Source: an uncultured Syntrophobacterales bacterium (GTDB lineage Bacteria; Desulfobacterota; Syntrophia; Syntrophales; UBA5619). From it: a stretch of DNA of 64,000 nucleotides. The notes beneath the pieces were generated by a model. It did no database searches and was not told the DNA's origin. It saw nothing but the letters and a program-made list of their open reading frames with translations. Position numbers and translations under genes: made by a program. The stretch is from positions 1 through 64,000 of the forward strand of contig CAIYSL010000015.1 of assembly GCA_903928915.1 (NCBI GenBank). The letters are read 5' to 3'. Position 1 is the first letter of the stretch. Each line of letters begins with the position of its first letter. Of the stretch, positions 17,417 to 26,236 are shown piece by piece.

Positions 17417-17881
17417 ATGCGGATGCGAACGGACATCATCCAGAGCGTGCTGTTTATTCTGGTCGGAATCGGGGTGGTGGTCGAATCGGTCCGGCTGAAG
17501 CTGGGGACGCCGCTGGCGCCGCAGCCGGGTTTTTTCCCCTTTCTGGGCGGCTTGCTGCTGATCGGGCTGTCGCTCATCTTTCTGACGCAGGAATGGCTGC
17601 GGCACGGCAGGACCGCTCCCCCCCCCCAGGAGGGTTTCGGCGAATGGCGTCGGCCGCTGATCCTGGTGGCCGGCATCGGTGCCTACACGGCGGTTCTGGA
17701 GTGGCTGGGGTATATCGTCCCGACCGTCCTGCTCACCGCAGCGATTCTGAGGATCCTGGGGGTTACCTCCCGGAAAAAGCTCGCGCTGGCCAGCCTGGGC
17801 CTCTCTATCGGAACGTATTATCTGTTTGCGCGCCTCCTCGGCATAGAGTTGCCCGCAGGAATCTTACCGTTCCTCGCGTAA
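17417..17881 (+). CDS. tctB: TTT-family small permease TctB, second system
   Basis: This 154-residue protein has four hydrophobic segments and the family pattern PLAPQPGFFPFLGGLLLIGL near residue 35. AGGGAGGGGG precedes the ATG. It lies 30 bases after tctC and 21 before tctA, as in a standard tctCBA operon. Confidence 0.88.
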   Translation: MRMRTDIIQSVLFILVGIGVVVESVRLKLGTPLAPQPGFFPFLGGLLLIGLSLIFLTQEWLRHGRTAPPPQEGFGEWRRPLILVAGIGAYTAVLEWLGYIVPTVLLTAAILRILGVTSRKKLALASLGLSIGTYYLFARLLGIELPAGILPFLA

Positions 17882-17902
17882 CGGAAGTAAGGATTCGGTC
17901 GC

Positions 17903-19408
17903 ATGGATTTTCTGGCAAACCTCGCCGGCGGTTTTTCCGTTGCGCTGACCCCCGGGAACCTGCTGTATGCCCTGCTTGGGGCCGTGATCGGAACGGCGAT
18001 CGGGGTGCTGCCGGGCCTGGGACCGCCCGCCACGATCGCCCTGCTCCTACCGGTGACCTACGGCATGGATGCCACCTCGGCAGTGATCCTGCTGTCGGGG
18101 ATCTTCTACGGCGCCATGTACGGGGGCTCGACCACGTCTATCCTCCTGAACATCCCCGGCGAGGCCTCTTCGGTTGCCACCTGCCTGGACGGCTACCAGA
18201 TGGCCCGGCAGGGACGGGCGGGACGCGCCCTGGGAATGTCGGCGATGGGCTCCTTCGTCGGCGCCACGATCAGCATCCTGTTGATGTCGATGGTCGCCCC
18301 CGCCCTGGCCGAGCTGGCCCTGCAGTTCGGGCCTGCGGAGTACACCTCGCTGGTCTTGGTGGGGCTCCTGATGGCCGTCTACCTGGGAGGGGATTCGATC
18401 CTCAAGGGGCTGATGATGGCCGCTCTGGGACTCCTCTTCTCGATGGTCGGGCTCGACCCGATGTTCGGGGTGTCGCGCTTCACCTTCGGGATGATGCGGC
18501 TGCTGGACGGGATCGAACTGGTGGTCGCGGCGATGGGGCTGTTCGGGATTACGGAAGTGCTGTGCAACCTGGAGGCCCCCGAAGTCCGGGACGTCTACAA
18601 GGCCTCCCTGAAGGGACTCCTGCCGACGCGTGAGGATTGGAAACGAAGCTGGCGGTCGGTGCTGCGCGGTTCTGTCCTCGGTTTTTTCATCGGGGTGCTG
18701 CCCGGAGGCGGTGCGACAATCAGCTCTTTCGTCGCCTATGCCGTGGAGAAGCGATCCTCAAAGCATCCCGAAGAGTTCGGCACGGGGGTGATCGAGGGGG
18801 TGGCGGCCCCGGAATCGGCGAATAACGCCGCATCACAATCCTCTTTCATCCCGCTGTTGACGCTGGGGATCCCCGGTAACGCGACGATCGCCATGATCTA
18901 CGTGGCCCTGCTGATCCATGGCATCCAGCCCGGACCGCTGCTGTTGGCTGATCACCCCAAGCTGTTCTGGGGGGTAATCGCCTCGATGTACATCGGCAAC
19001 CTGATGCTGCTGGGGCTGAACCTGCCTCTGATCGGTCTCTGGGTCCGCCTGCTGAAGGTCCCCTACCACTACATGGCGGTGGTCATCGTCATCATCTGCA
19101 TCATCGGGGCTTACAGCATCAAGAATTCCGCCTTTGACGTGGGGATGATGCTTGCCTTCGGGGTTTTGGGATACTTTCTGCGCAAGGGCGGCTTCCCGGC
19201 GGCGCCGCTGGTCCTGGCGATCATCCTGGGGGGGCTCTTGGAACGGTCGCTCCAGAAGGCGCTCCAGGGTTCCGGGGCCGACCCGATGATCTTCATCGAA
19301 AAGCCGATCTCGGCGGGGCTCCTGGCCCTCGCGCTTCTGGTGATGCTGATCCCCCTGTTCAAGTGGGGTATGCGGAGGCTCCTGGCCAAGACTGTCGGAC
19401 GTGTATGA
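17903..19408 (+). CDS. tctA: TTT-family large permease TctA, second system
   Basis: This 501-residue TctA carries both internal repeats: [20 protein letters not shown] plus [20 protein letters not shown], and [21 protein letters not shown] plus [18 protein letters not shown]. It is clearly homologous to the tctA at 13927-15435 along its whole length. Its TGA overlaps the ATG of the following RNA methyltransferase gene, so a housekeeping gene pair has become coupled to the transporter transcript. Confidence 0.93.
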   Translation: MDFLANLAGGFSVALTPGNLLYALLGAVIGTAIGVLPGLGPPATIALLLPVTYGMDATSAVILLSGIFYGAMYGGSTTSILLNIPGEASSVATCLDGYQMARQGRAGRALGMSAMGSFVGATISILLMSMVAPALAELALQFGPAEYTSLVLVGLLMAVYLGGDSILKGLMMAALGLLFSMVGLDPMFGVSRFTFGMMRLLDGIELVVAAMGLFGITEVLCNLEAPEVRDVYKASLKGLLPTREDWKRSWRSVLRGSVLGFFIGVLPGGGATISSFVAYAVEKRSSKHPEEFGTGVIEGVAAPESANNAASQSSFIPLLTLGIPGNATIAMIYVALLIHGIQPGPLLLADHPKLFWGVIASMYIGNLMLLGLNLPLIGLWVRLLKVPYHYMAVVIVIICIIGAYSIKNSAFDVGMMLAFGVLGYFLRKGGFPAAPLVLAIILGGLLERSLQKALQGSGADPMIFIEKPISAGLLALALLVMLIPLFKWGMRRLLAKTVGRV

Positions 19409-20592
19409 ACCCCTGGACCGAAACCGCGCCCATCCTCCTCACCTGCCCGAAGGGGATCCCTCCCTGGCTGAGCGCAGAGGTCCGCGCCCTCGGGTATCCC
19501 GTCCTTGCCGAAGGCGAGGCCGCCTGTGAGACCGAGGGCTCCCTCGGCGACACGATGCGGCTCAACCTCCACCTGAGGACCGCCCACCGGGTCCTCTGGC
19601 GGCTCGCGGCATTCCGCGCGGAGGATCCGCAGGGGCTGTATGCAGGAGTCCGGGCGCTCCCCTGGGAGGAGTTCCTCCACGAACGGGGCGAGCACGCCTA
19701 CCTCTCGGTCACCGCCACGGCGGATACGCCTTCGATCAGCGACACCCGGTACGTCAACAGGAAGACCAAGGACGCCATCGTCGACAGGTTCGTCGATCGC
19801 TGCGGCCTGCGCCCCGACTCCGGCCCCGCCCGGGACCGGGCGGTGGTTCATGTCTACTGGAAGGGGGGCGAGGTCCACCTCTATCTCGACACCTCGGGCG
19901 AACCCCTCTCCCGGCGCGGCTACCGGAAGATCCCGCTGACCGCGCCGATGCAGGAGACCCTCGCGGCCGCGGTGATCCTCGCGACCGGCTGGAACGGCCG
20001 CACCAGCTTCGTCAACCCCATGTGCGGCAGCGGAACCCTCGCCATCGAAGCGGCGCTGTTCGCCCAGGGGAAGGCGCCGGGGCTCTTGCGGAGCAACTAC
20101 GGGTTCATCCACCTCAAGGGGTTTGACCCGGCGGCCTGGCGGAAGGTCCGGGCTGCGGCGCACGCCGTGCAGCGGGAGACGGCCAGCCGGATCGTGGCCA
20201 CGGACATCGATCCGCAGGCCGTCGCCGCGGCCAGGCAGAACGCCCGGACAGCCGGCGTGGAGGCGATGATCGAATTCGCCGCCTGCCCCTTCGCCGCGAC
20301 GCCGATCCCTGAGCGGAGCGGGATTGTCGTCCTCAACCCCCCCTACGGCGAGCGGATCGGGGAGCAATCACGGCTGACGGGCCTGTACCGCGAGATCGGC
20401 GACTTCTTCAAGAAACGCTGCGGCGGCTACCAGGGGTACCTCTTCACCGGAAACGCCAGCCTGGGAAAACAGGTGGGACTCCGGACAAAGCGGCGAATCA
20501 CCTTCTACAACGGCGAGATCGAATGCCGGCTGATGGAGTATGAACTGTACGCGGGGACACGGCGGAAGGAAACGGCGCATGGCGGAGCTTAG
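19405..20592 (+). CDS. Class I SAM-dependent rRNA methyltransferase (THUMP/RlmL-type)
   Basis: This 395-residue protein resembles the N-terminal half of E. coli RlmKL and the YpsC family, which make m2G in 23S rRNA. An N-terminal ferredoxin-like/THUMP region (1-170) is followed by the methyltransferase domain with FVNPMCGSGTLAIEAA (SAM binding, about 200) and the catalytic VVLNPPYGER (about 310). The start at 19405 overlaps tctA as ATGA. Its end overlaps murI by 14 bases. The target base is inferred from family. Confidence 0.87.
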   Translation: MNPWTETAPILLTCPKGIPPWLSAEVRALGYPVLAEGEAACETEGSLGDTMRLNLHLRTAHRVLWRLAAFRAEDPQGLYAGVRALPWEEFLHERGEHAYLSVTATADTPSISDTRYVNRKTKDAIVDRFVDRCGLRPDSGPARDRAVVHVYWKGGEVHLYLDTSGEPLSRRGYRKIPLTAPMQETLAAAVILATGWNGRTSFVNPMCGSGTLAIEAALFAQGKAPGLLRSNYGFIHLKGFDPAAWRKVRAAAHAVQRETASRIVATDIDPQAVAAARQNARTAGVEAMIEFAACPFAATPIPERSGIVVLNPPYGERIGEQSRLTGLYREIGDFFKKRCGGYQGYLFTGNASLGKQVGLRTKRRITFYNGEIECRLMEYELYAGTRRKETAHGGA

Positions 20593-21409
20593 GACAGAAC
20601 AGGAGAAGGCCGACGCGGCGCGCCCCATCGGCGTGTTCGATTCCGGGGTCGGCGGCCTGACGGTGGTGCGGGCCCTGATGGAGCGTCTTCCCTTCGAGGA
20701 GATCCTCTATTTCGGCGACACGGCGCGCGTCCCCTACGGGGTCAAATCGGTGGAAACGATCACCGGCTACGCCCGGCAGATCACCGAGTTCCTGCTGGGC
20801 AGAAAGGTCAAGCTCCTGATCATCGCCTGCAACACCATGGCCGCCGTGGCCCGTCCGGCCGTGGCGGAACGCTCGGCGGTTCCCGTCCTGGACGTTATCG
20901 ACGCCGGGGCGCGGGCCGCCGTGAACGCCACGCGCTCGAAGACGATCGGCGTGATCGGCACCCCGGCCACGATCAACAGCAACGCCTACGCCCGGGCGAT
21001 CCACGGGCACGACCGGGAGGTCCGCGTGTACTCTCAGGCCTGCCCCCTGCTCGTCCCGCTCGTCGAGGAGGGGTGGTTCGACCACCCGGTCACACGCCTG
21101 ACCGTCCGGGAATACCTGAAACCGGTCCTTGCCCAGGGGGTCGACACCCTCGTCCTGGGCTGCACCCATTACCCGCTGCTCAAACCACTCCTCCAGGAGG
21201 AGGCGGGGGCGGGAATCGCACTGATCGATTCCGCCGAGGCGATGGCCGGCATCACGGCGGACCTGCTGGCCTCCTCGGGCCTCGCCACCCCCCGGCGGGC
21301 GGCGCCCGGCTACCGGTTTTTCGTCACCGACGTTCCCTACCGGTTCCAGACGATCGGCGAACAGATCCTCGGCCGGACGCTCCCCGGGGTTGAGATCGTC
21401 AGGTGGTAG
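20579..21409 (+). CDS. murI: Glutamate racemase
   Basis: MurI converts L- to D-glutamate for peptidoglycan in the cytoplasm. The 276-residue product has GVFDSGVGGLTVVRAL (catalytic Asp region), YFGDTARVPYG, the first catalytic cysteine in IIACNTM (about 82) and the second in LGCTHYPLL (about 193), all as in the family. ATG 20579 has GGAAGG nearby and lies inside the end of the methyltransferase gene, showing translational coupling. The frame stays open to 20540 but without a ribosome site. Confidence 0.95.
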   Translation: MAELRTEQEKADAARPIGVFDSGVGGLTVVRALMERLPFEEILYFGDTARVPYGVKSVETITGYARQITEFLLGRKVKLLIIACNTMAAVARPAVAERSAVPVLDVIDAGARAAVNATRSKTIGVIGTPATINSNAYARAIHGHDREVRVYSQACPLLVPLVEEGWFDHPVTRLTVREYLKPVLAQGVDTLVLGCTHYPLLKPLLQEEAGAGIALIDSAEAMAGITADLLASSGLATPRRAAPGYRFFVTDVPYRFQTIGEQILGRTLPGVEIVRW

Positions 21410-21458
21410 CCCCTGGATCGGCAGGGGCGGTTATTGTGCGCCGGATGAGTGTAACAGT

Positions 21459-22190
21459 ATGATCGGAAGAGAATTTCTTGAAGAGACGACCTATCCCTAC
21501 CTCGGCCCGTCGGACCAGGCGAAGGGGATACCCCAACCGCCGCTCCAGCTAGAGCCGGACCGGGATCGCCAGCTCCTGATCGACCTGCCACCGCCCCAGG
21601 AGGCCCCCCGGCTGCAGCTGCCACTTGCGGCCGCCATCGACCTGCGGACCAGCGTCCGCAGCTACTCGGCCGCGCCGCTCACGATCAGGGAACTCTCCTG
21701 GCTGCTCTGGTGTACCCAGGGGGTCAAGGAGGTGATCCTCCGCCAGGCGACCCTCCGGACCGTCCCCTCGGCGGGCGCCCGCCACGCCCTGGAGACCTAC
21801 CTGCTGGTCAACCGGGTCGCCGGCCTCGGGCCTGGTCTGTACCGCTTCATCGCCATCGGCCACCAGCTCCTGGAGATCGACCGGCCGCAGGAGCCAGGTC
21901 CCTTCATCCGCGCTGCCTGCCTGGGGCAAGAGATGGTCACCGACTCGGCCGTCACCTTCATCTGGACCGCTGTGATTAATCGCATGACCTGGCGCTACGG
22001 GCAGCGCGGGTACCGGTACGTCTTTCTCGACGCGGGGCACGCCTGCCAGAACCTCTACCTCGCCGCCCAGGATGTGGACTGCGGCGTCTGCGCCGTGGCG
22101 GCCTTCGACGACGGGGCGATGAACCGCATCCTCGGGATCAACCCCGAGGAGCAGTTCACCCTCTATCTGGCCACGCTGGGGAAGCGCTGA
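21459..22190 (+). CDS. SagB/ThcOx-type nitroreductase-family oxidoreductase
   Basis: This 243-residue protein is an FMN-dependent nitroreductase-fold enzyme of the SagB-type dehydrogenase group. LAAAIDLRTSVRSYSAAPLTIRELSWLLW (about 62-90) and the PSAGARHALETYLLV segment give the fold, with GHACQNLYLAAQDVDCGVCAVAAFDD near the C-terminus. No YcaO or precursor peptide gene is nearby, so this is probably a stand-alone member. The ATG at 21459 has only a weak ribosome site (GGATGAG). The substrate is unknown. Confidence 0.82.
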   Translation: MIGREFLEETTYPYLGPSDQAKGIPQPPLQLEPDRDRQLLIDLPPPQEAPRLQLPLAAAIDLRTSVRSYSAAPLTIRELSWLLWCTQGVKEVILRQATLRTVPSAGARHALETYLLVNRVAGLGPGLYRFIAIGHQLLEIDRPQEPGPFIRAACLGQEMVTDSAVTFIWTAVINRMTWRYGQRGYRYVFLDAGHACQNLYLAAQDVDCGVCAVAAFDDGAMNRILGINPEEQFTLYLATLGKR

Positions 22191-22200
22191 GCTTAGCGGG

Positions 22201-22647
22201 CTAGACCTGGCAGGAATCCGGCCGGATCAACAGCACGGGCACGTGGGAATCGTGCAGCACCCGGAAGGCCACGCTGCCGAACATCAACCGCTTCACCCCG
22301 CTGTACCCGTGGGTGGCGATGACGATCAGCTCGACCTGTTTCTCCTTGGCGTACTCGGAGATGAGCTGGGCGGCAGGGCCCTGGAGAATCTCTGTCGTTA
22401 CCTCGATCCCCGCGGCCTGAAACCGGGCCCGCATCTTCCCCAGGTACTCCTGGGAATTGGCCGTCTGGGCCTTGTAGATGGCGGTCGTATCGGCGCCTTC
22501 CAGCAGGGCGCTCGGATGGATATCAATCACCGTCAAGATGCAGACATTCTTGACGAAACCTTCTTTTGCCATCCGGATCACGTGCGGCAGCGCACACTCC
22601 GCCAGGTCGGAACCATCCAGGGGGACCAGCACCTTCTGAAACATCAT
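22201..22647 (-). CDS. Universal stress protein UspA family
   Basis: This 148-residue single-domain USP begins MMFQKVLVPLDGSDLAECAL. The nucleotide-binding loop is THGYSGVKRLMFGSVAFRVL, followed by SHVPVLLIRP, so it is probably the ATP-binding subclass. GGAGG stands six bases before the second ATG (22644), which may be the true start. It converges on the SagB-like gene with a 10-base gap. Confidence 0.9.
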   Translation of the reverse strand: MMFQKVLVPLDGSDLAECALPHVIRMAKEGFVKNVCILTVIDIHPSALLEGADTTAIYKAQTANSQEYLGKMRARFQAAGIEVTTEILQGPAAQLISEYAKEKQVELIVIATHGYSGVKRLMFGSVAFRVLHDSHVPVLLIRPDSCQV

Positions 22648-22891
22648 CCACCTCCCTTTCCATCGCGTTTCACGGTAGGAACAGCACCTTCGTTTCCCTT
22701 ATCCGCGGCTCAACCCGCATCGCGTTTAGGCTATGATAATGGTTCGGCAAGCGGTTTTCAACCTCCCGCGTAAAAAATCTGCGCGCGGCGCCCGGCCCTG
22801 CCGCACATTTTCCGCTTGCTATTTTCGGGCGGCGGGTGGTAAGGGACCGCTCGCCGTTTGTTCGGGCATACCCCGCAGGGAAAGGAACAGG

Positions 22892-23563
22892 ATCATCGTA
22901 ACGCGCACTTCCGTTTTAACCGTACCGCAGCACAGCCCCGCAGAGGAACTGGCCAACAGCATCACCCATGGGATCGGGGCCGTGCTGGCCGTGGGGGCGC
23001 TGGGGGTTCTGACCGCCTTCGCAACCCTCTTCGGCAACGCCTGGCACATCATCAGCTGCAGCATCTTCGGGATCACGCTGATCATGCTGTACACGACCTC
23101 AGCGCTGTACCACAGCGTCCAGCTTCCCCGGGCCAAGGTGGTCCTGCGCGTCCTCGACCGGTCGGCCGTTTTTCTGCTGATCGCGGGAACCTACACCCCC
23201 TTCGTGCTGGTGACCGTGCGCGGACCCTGGGGCTGGTCGATCTTCGCCGTCGTCTGGACGATCGCCCTGCTCGGGGTGATCTTCCAGGTCTCCCTGCTGC
23301 GCCGCTGGCCCGTCGCCTCGGTGGGGCTGTACGTGGGGATGGGGTTCATCATCGTCATTGTCATCAAAGAGCTGCTCGCCTCGCTCAACCCGGCAGGGGT
23401 CCTGCTGCTCGTAACCGGGGGGGCCGTCTACATCCTGGGGCTGCTGTTCTACGGCTGGCGCCGTCTGCCCTATCACCACGCCGTTTGGCACCTCTTCGTC
23501 CTGGCCGGCAGTACCCTGCACTTCTTCGCGATCCTCCTGTACGTCATTCCCGTGCTGGCGTAG
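22892..23563 (+). CDS. Hemolysin III/YqfA (PAQR-like) membrane protein, probable AUC start
   Basis: This seven-helix inner-membrane protein contains ELANSITHGIGAVLAVGAL, TTSALYHSVQL, IAGTYTPFVLV and WHLFVLAGSTLHFFAIL, with the conserved Ser, His and Asp residues of the TrhA/PAQR superfamily. The start is uncertain. In-frame ATGs exist only at 22733 and 22739, within what looks like a -10 box (TATGAT) and giving 276 residues. Between there and the conserved core there is no ATG, GTG or TTG. At 22881-22886 AAAGGA stands five bases before ATC at 22892 (next ATC 22895), giving 223 residues, close to the family length. I therefore favour an AUC start. Confidence 0.75.
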   Translation: MIVTRTSVLTVPQHSPAEELANSITHGIGAVLAVGALGVLTAFATLFGNAWHIISCSIFGITLIMLYTTSALYHSVQLPRAKVVLRVLDRSAVFLLIAGTYTPFVLVTVRGPWGWSIFAVVWTIALLGVIFQVSLLRRWPVASVGLYVGMGFIIVIVIKELLASLNPAGVLLLVTGGAVYILGLLFYGWRRLPYHHAVWHLFVLAGSTLHFFAILLYVIPVLA

Positions 23564-23698
23564 CGGATCGTGTTACCCTATCCAGGCCGAACCCCCTTCG
23601 CCGGGAAAGACAGTCATCCCCGCGCACCATCTCCGCGCCGAACCGTGCCGTGCGGCAGCGGCGACGCAGGACAACAGGCCGTCCGCCGCAAAATCCGC

Positions 23699-23727
23699 TT
23701 GACAAGCCATGACCGGCCTGCTATTCG
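23699..23727 (+). promoter_or_regulatory. Sigma-70-type promoter for the ilv leader and ilvBN
   Basis: TTGACA at 23699-23704, a 17-base spacer and TATTCG at 23722-23727 place the transcription start near 23734, just before the leader peptide. Confidence 0.6.
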
Positions 23728-23761
23728 GCGGCTACATTCACGGGAAAAATCAGGGATGAGC

Positions 23762-23842
23762 ATGCACAACAGCGGCACCGGCCCCGTACAGATCGCGATT
23801 AGCGGCGGGATTATTATCCCCTTCCCTAAAGGGGCTGGGTGA
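23762..23842 (+). CDS. ilvBN leader peptide
   Basis: A 26-codon frame (28 codons if the ATG at 23756 is used) ends with TGA at 23840-23842. AGGG stands six bases before the ATG at 23762. The peptide contains five isoleucines, QIAISGGIIIPFPKGAG, including the consecutive codons ATT ATT ATC. A ribosome starved for charged tRNA-Ile would stall at 23810-23818. The frame is open further upstream, but that part lies before the promoter. Too short and too well placed before a terminator to be anything but a regulatory leader. Confidence 0.7.
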   Translation: MHNSGTGPVQIAISGGIIIPFPKGAG

Positions 23843-23904
23843 TGGTCTGTTCCTGAAATACTGATCGAACAAAAACCGTTACCGAGCCTGGTAACGGTTT
23901 TTTT
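23810..23904 (+). promoter_or_regulatory. Transcription attenuator of ilvBN
   Basis: Three alternative pairings are readable. CCCCTT at 23818-23823 pairs with AAGGGG at 23829-23834 when translation is fast. GGCTGGGT at 23833-23840 can instead pair with ACCGAGCC at 23881-23888 (7 of 8 positions). The terminator stem uses 23872-23883 and 23890-23901, 12 perfect pairs followed by a T-run. A ribosome stalled on the Ile codons would cover the first arm, free GGCTGGGT and break the terminator. Folding energies were not computed. Confidence 0.7.
23872..23904 (+). terminator. Attenuator terminator before ilvB
   Basis: Perfect 12-base-pair stem with 6-base loop and a run of seven T residues, 35 bases upstream of the ilvB ATG. 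It is a conventional intrinsic terminator placed inside a leader. Confidence 0.85.
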
Positions 23905-23938
23905 GTTTTGGGGAAAACCATAAAGGAGGAAGAATGCC

Positions 23939-25636
23939 ATGCAGCAGAACGGATCGCAGATCCTTTTTCGGGCGTTGCAGGAAGAACAGGTCGACACGCT
24001 CTTCGGGTATCCGGGGGGGTGCGTCATGGATATCTACGACGAGCTGAGCCGCCAGGAGATCCGGCACATCCTCGTGCGGCACGAACAGGGGGCTATCCAC
24101 GCCGCCGACGGCTACGCCCGGGCCTCCGGGAGGGTCGGCGTCTGCCTGGTCACCTCGGGGCCCGGTGCGACCAACACGGTGACCGGGATCGCCAACGCCT
24201 ACATGGATTCGATCCCCGTGGTCGTCCTCACCGGCCAGGTCCCCACGGCGATGATCGGCAACGACGGGTTCCAGGAGGTGGACATCACCGGCATCACCCG
24301 GACCTGCACGAAGCACAACTTCCTCGTCCGGCGGATCGACGAGCTGCACCGGACGATCCGGGAGGCCTTCCAGATCGCCCGCTCGGGGCGCCCGGGACCG
24401 GTCCTCGTCGACCTCCCCAAGGACGTGATCCAATCGGTGCTGGAGATGGACGGCCCCCCCGCCCTCGCTGCCGCCGGGAAGGAGCCCGCCGCCGATCTCG
24501 ACGCCCCCTGCGGTGAGGCCCTGACGCTGCTTGCGGCGGCCAGGCAGCCGCTCATCCTCGTCGGCGGCGGGGTGATCCTGGGGAAGGCCTCGGCGCCGTT
24601 GCGCTCCTTCGCGCGTGCCGTGCAGATCCCGGTCGTCTCGACCCTGATGGGGCTCGGCGCCTTCCCCGCGAGCGATCCGCTCTGGTGCGGCATGCTGGGG
24701 ATGCACGGCGCCTACGCCGCCAACATGGCCGTCAGCCACTGCGACCTGCTCGTGGCAGTGGGGGTGCGGTTCGACGACCGCGCCACATCAAAGGTCGAGG
24801 CCTTCGCCCCCCACGCCCGGATCGTCCACATCGACATCGACCCGGTCTCCATCGACAGGATCGTCCGGGCCGACCTGCCCATCGTCAGCCACTGCGTCCC
24901 GGCCCTCGAGACCCTGCGCAAGCTCGCGGCCGACCGGCGGCCGCCGCGGGCCAAACAGCTCGGCGCCTGGCGCACCAGGATCCGCCAGTGGAAGGCGGAG
25001 ATGCCGCTTGCCTACAGCCGCACCGATCACATCAAACCCCAGTACGTCGTCGAGAAGCTCCACCAGCTCACCGGCGGCCGGGCCATCGTCGCCACCGAGG
25101 TGGGGCAGAACCAGATGTGGGCCGCCCAGTTCTACCGGTTCGACGAACCGAACTCCCTCATCACCTCGGGCGGGCTGGGCACGATGGGGTTCGGACTCCC
25201 CGCCGCCATCGGGGCCCAGGTGGCCTGTCCGGACCGCCTCGTGGTGGACGTGGCCGGGGACGGCAGCCTCCAGATGAACATCCAGGAGCTCGGAACGATC
25301 GCCCACTACGGCCTTCCCGTCAAGGTCGTCATCCTGAACAACCTGTACCTCGGGATGATCCGCCAGTGGCAGGAGCTCTTCTACGGGCGGCGCTACTCCC
25401 AGTGCGACATGCCCCAGTCCCCGGACTTCGTGAAGCTCGCCGAGGCCTATGGCATCAGAGGGCTCAGGGCGGTCAAGCCGGCCGAGGTAAAACGGGTGCT
25501 CAAGGAAGGGCTGGAGACCCCCGGGCCGGTGGTGATGGATTTCCACGTGGAGCCCGAGGAGAACGTCTTCCCGATGGTGAAGCCGGGGACGCCGCTCACC
25601 CAGATGAACTTCGGCGCCGTCCGCGCCGTTGCGTGA
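23939..25636 (+). CDS. ilvB: Acetolactate synthase large (catalytic) subunit
   Basis: IlvB condenses two pyruvates, or pyruvate with 2-oxobutyrate, in the first common step of branched-chain amino acid synthesis. The 565-residue ThDP enzyme shows the catalytic glutamate in LVRHEQGAIHAADGYARASG (about 50), the FAD/regulatory middle domain, and the ThDP/Mg motif GDGSLQMNIQELGTIAHYGL (about 440) ending in NN. AAAGGAGGAAG precedes the ATG; another ATG five bases upstream is out of frame. Cotranscribed with the small subunit and controlled by the attenuator. Confidence 0.96.
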   Translation: MQQNGSQILFRALQEEQVDTLFGYPGGCVMDIYDELSRQEIRHILVRHEQGAIHAADGYARASGRVGVCLVTSGPGATNTVTGIANAYMDSIPVVVLTGQVPTAMIGNDGFQEVDITGITRTCTKHNFLVRRIDELHRTIREAFQIARSGRPGPVLVDLPKDVIQSVLEMDGPPALAAAGKEPAADLDAPCGEALTLLAAARQPLILVGGGVILGKASAPLRSFARAVQIPVVSTLMGLGAFPASDPLWCGMLGMHGAYAANMAVSHCDLLVAVGVRFDDRATSKVEAFAPHARIVHIDIDPVSIDRIVRADLPIVSHCVPALETLRKLAADRRPPRAKQLGAWRTRIRQWKAEMPLAYSRTDHIKPQYVVEKLHQLTGGRAIVATEVGQNQMWAAQFYRFDEPNSLITSGGLGTMGFGLPAAIGAQVACPDRLVVDVAGDGSLQMNIQELGTIAHYGLPVKVVILNNLYLGMIRQWQELFYGRRYSQCDMPQSPDFVKLAEAYGIRGLRAVKPAEVKRVLKEGLETPGPVVMDFHVEPEENVFPMVKPGTPLTQMNFGAVRAVA

Positions 25637-25647
25637 AAGGAGCAGTG

Positions 25648-26151
25648 ATGACACCACAGTTGAAAGAGCGGGCGATCGCCGTGATCGTCAACAACCGGCC
25701 CGACGTCCTGGCGCGGATCGCCGGCACCTTCAGCGCCCGCGGGTTCAACATCGAAAGCATCTCGGCGAACGTCACCCGGAACCCGGCGGTGACGAAGATC
25801 ATCATCACCACCCTGACCACGCCCGAGACGATCACCCGGGTGATGAAGCAGCTCGACCGGCTGGTCGACGTCCTGGAAGTCCGGCGGCTCCGCCGGCCCG
25901 AGGCGGTGCGCCGGGAGATGATCCTGGCCCGCGTCCCCGCGCCCGGCGGCGAGCTTCCGCCGCCCCTTAGGGACCTCATCGAGACCCACGGCGGTACGGT
26001 GGCCCATCGGGAATCCGGCTCGGCCGTCGTGGAATTCACCGGCGATACCGACGAGATCGAAGCGGTCCTGGCCTGTCTGGATGCCCTGGGGATCGAGGAG
26101 CTGGCGCGCACCGGCGCCATCGCCGTGGCGCGGAAACGGCCCGAGCATTGA
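25648..26151 (+). CDS. ilvN: Acetolactate synthase small (regulatory) subunit
   Basis: This 167-residue product has an N-terminal ACT domain (IAVIVNNRPDVLARIAGTFS, then GFNIESISANVT, residues 8-45) that binds valine, and the usual C-terminal second domain (FTGDTDEIEAVLACLDALG). AAAGGAG precedes the ATG, 11 bases after the ilvB stop. The length matches IlvH/IlvN of about 160. The frame also runs open far upstream inside ilvB, which is a shadow. Confidence 0.94.
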   Translation: MTPQLKERAIAVIVNNRPDVLARIAGTFSARGFNIESISANVTRNPAVTKIIITTLTTPETITRVMKQLDRLVDVLEVRRLRRPEAVRREMILARVPAPGGELPPPLRDLIETHGGTVAHRESGSAVVEFTGDTDEIEAVLACLDALGIEELARTGAIAVARKRPEH

Positions 26152-26236
26152 CGAATCGCTTTGCAGGATGGTATTCATTCCCTGCCGGGCCCGGGGATGC
26201 GGGCCTGAACGGCGCCATCACGTGCGGGGAGGCAGC

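Noticed and set aside
21459-22190. SagB-like gene as part of a peptide-azole biosynthesis cluster
   Set aside because: No YcaO, SagC or precursor peptide gene lies nearby.
23570-23842. 90-residue protein upstream of ilvB
   Set aside because: The first two thirds precede the promoter and have no protein-like character; only the last 26-28 codons make sense, as a leader peptide.
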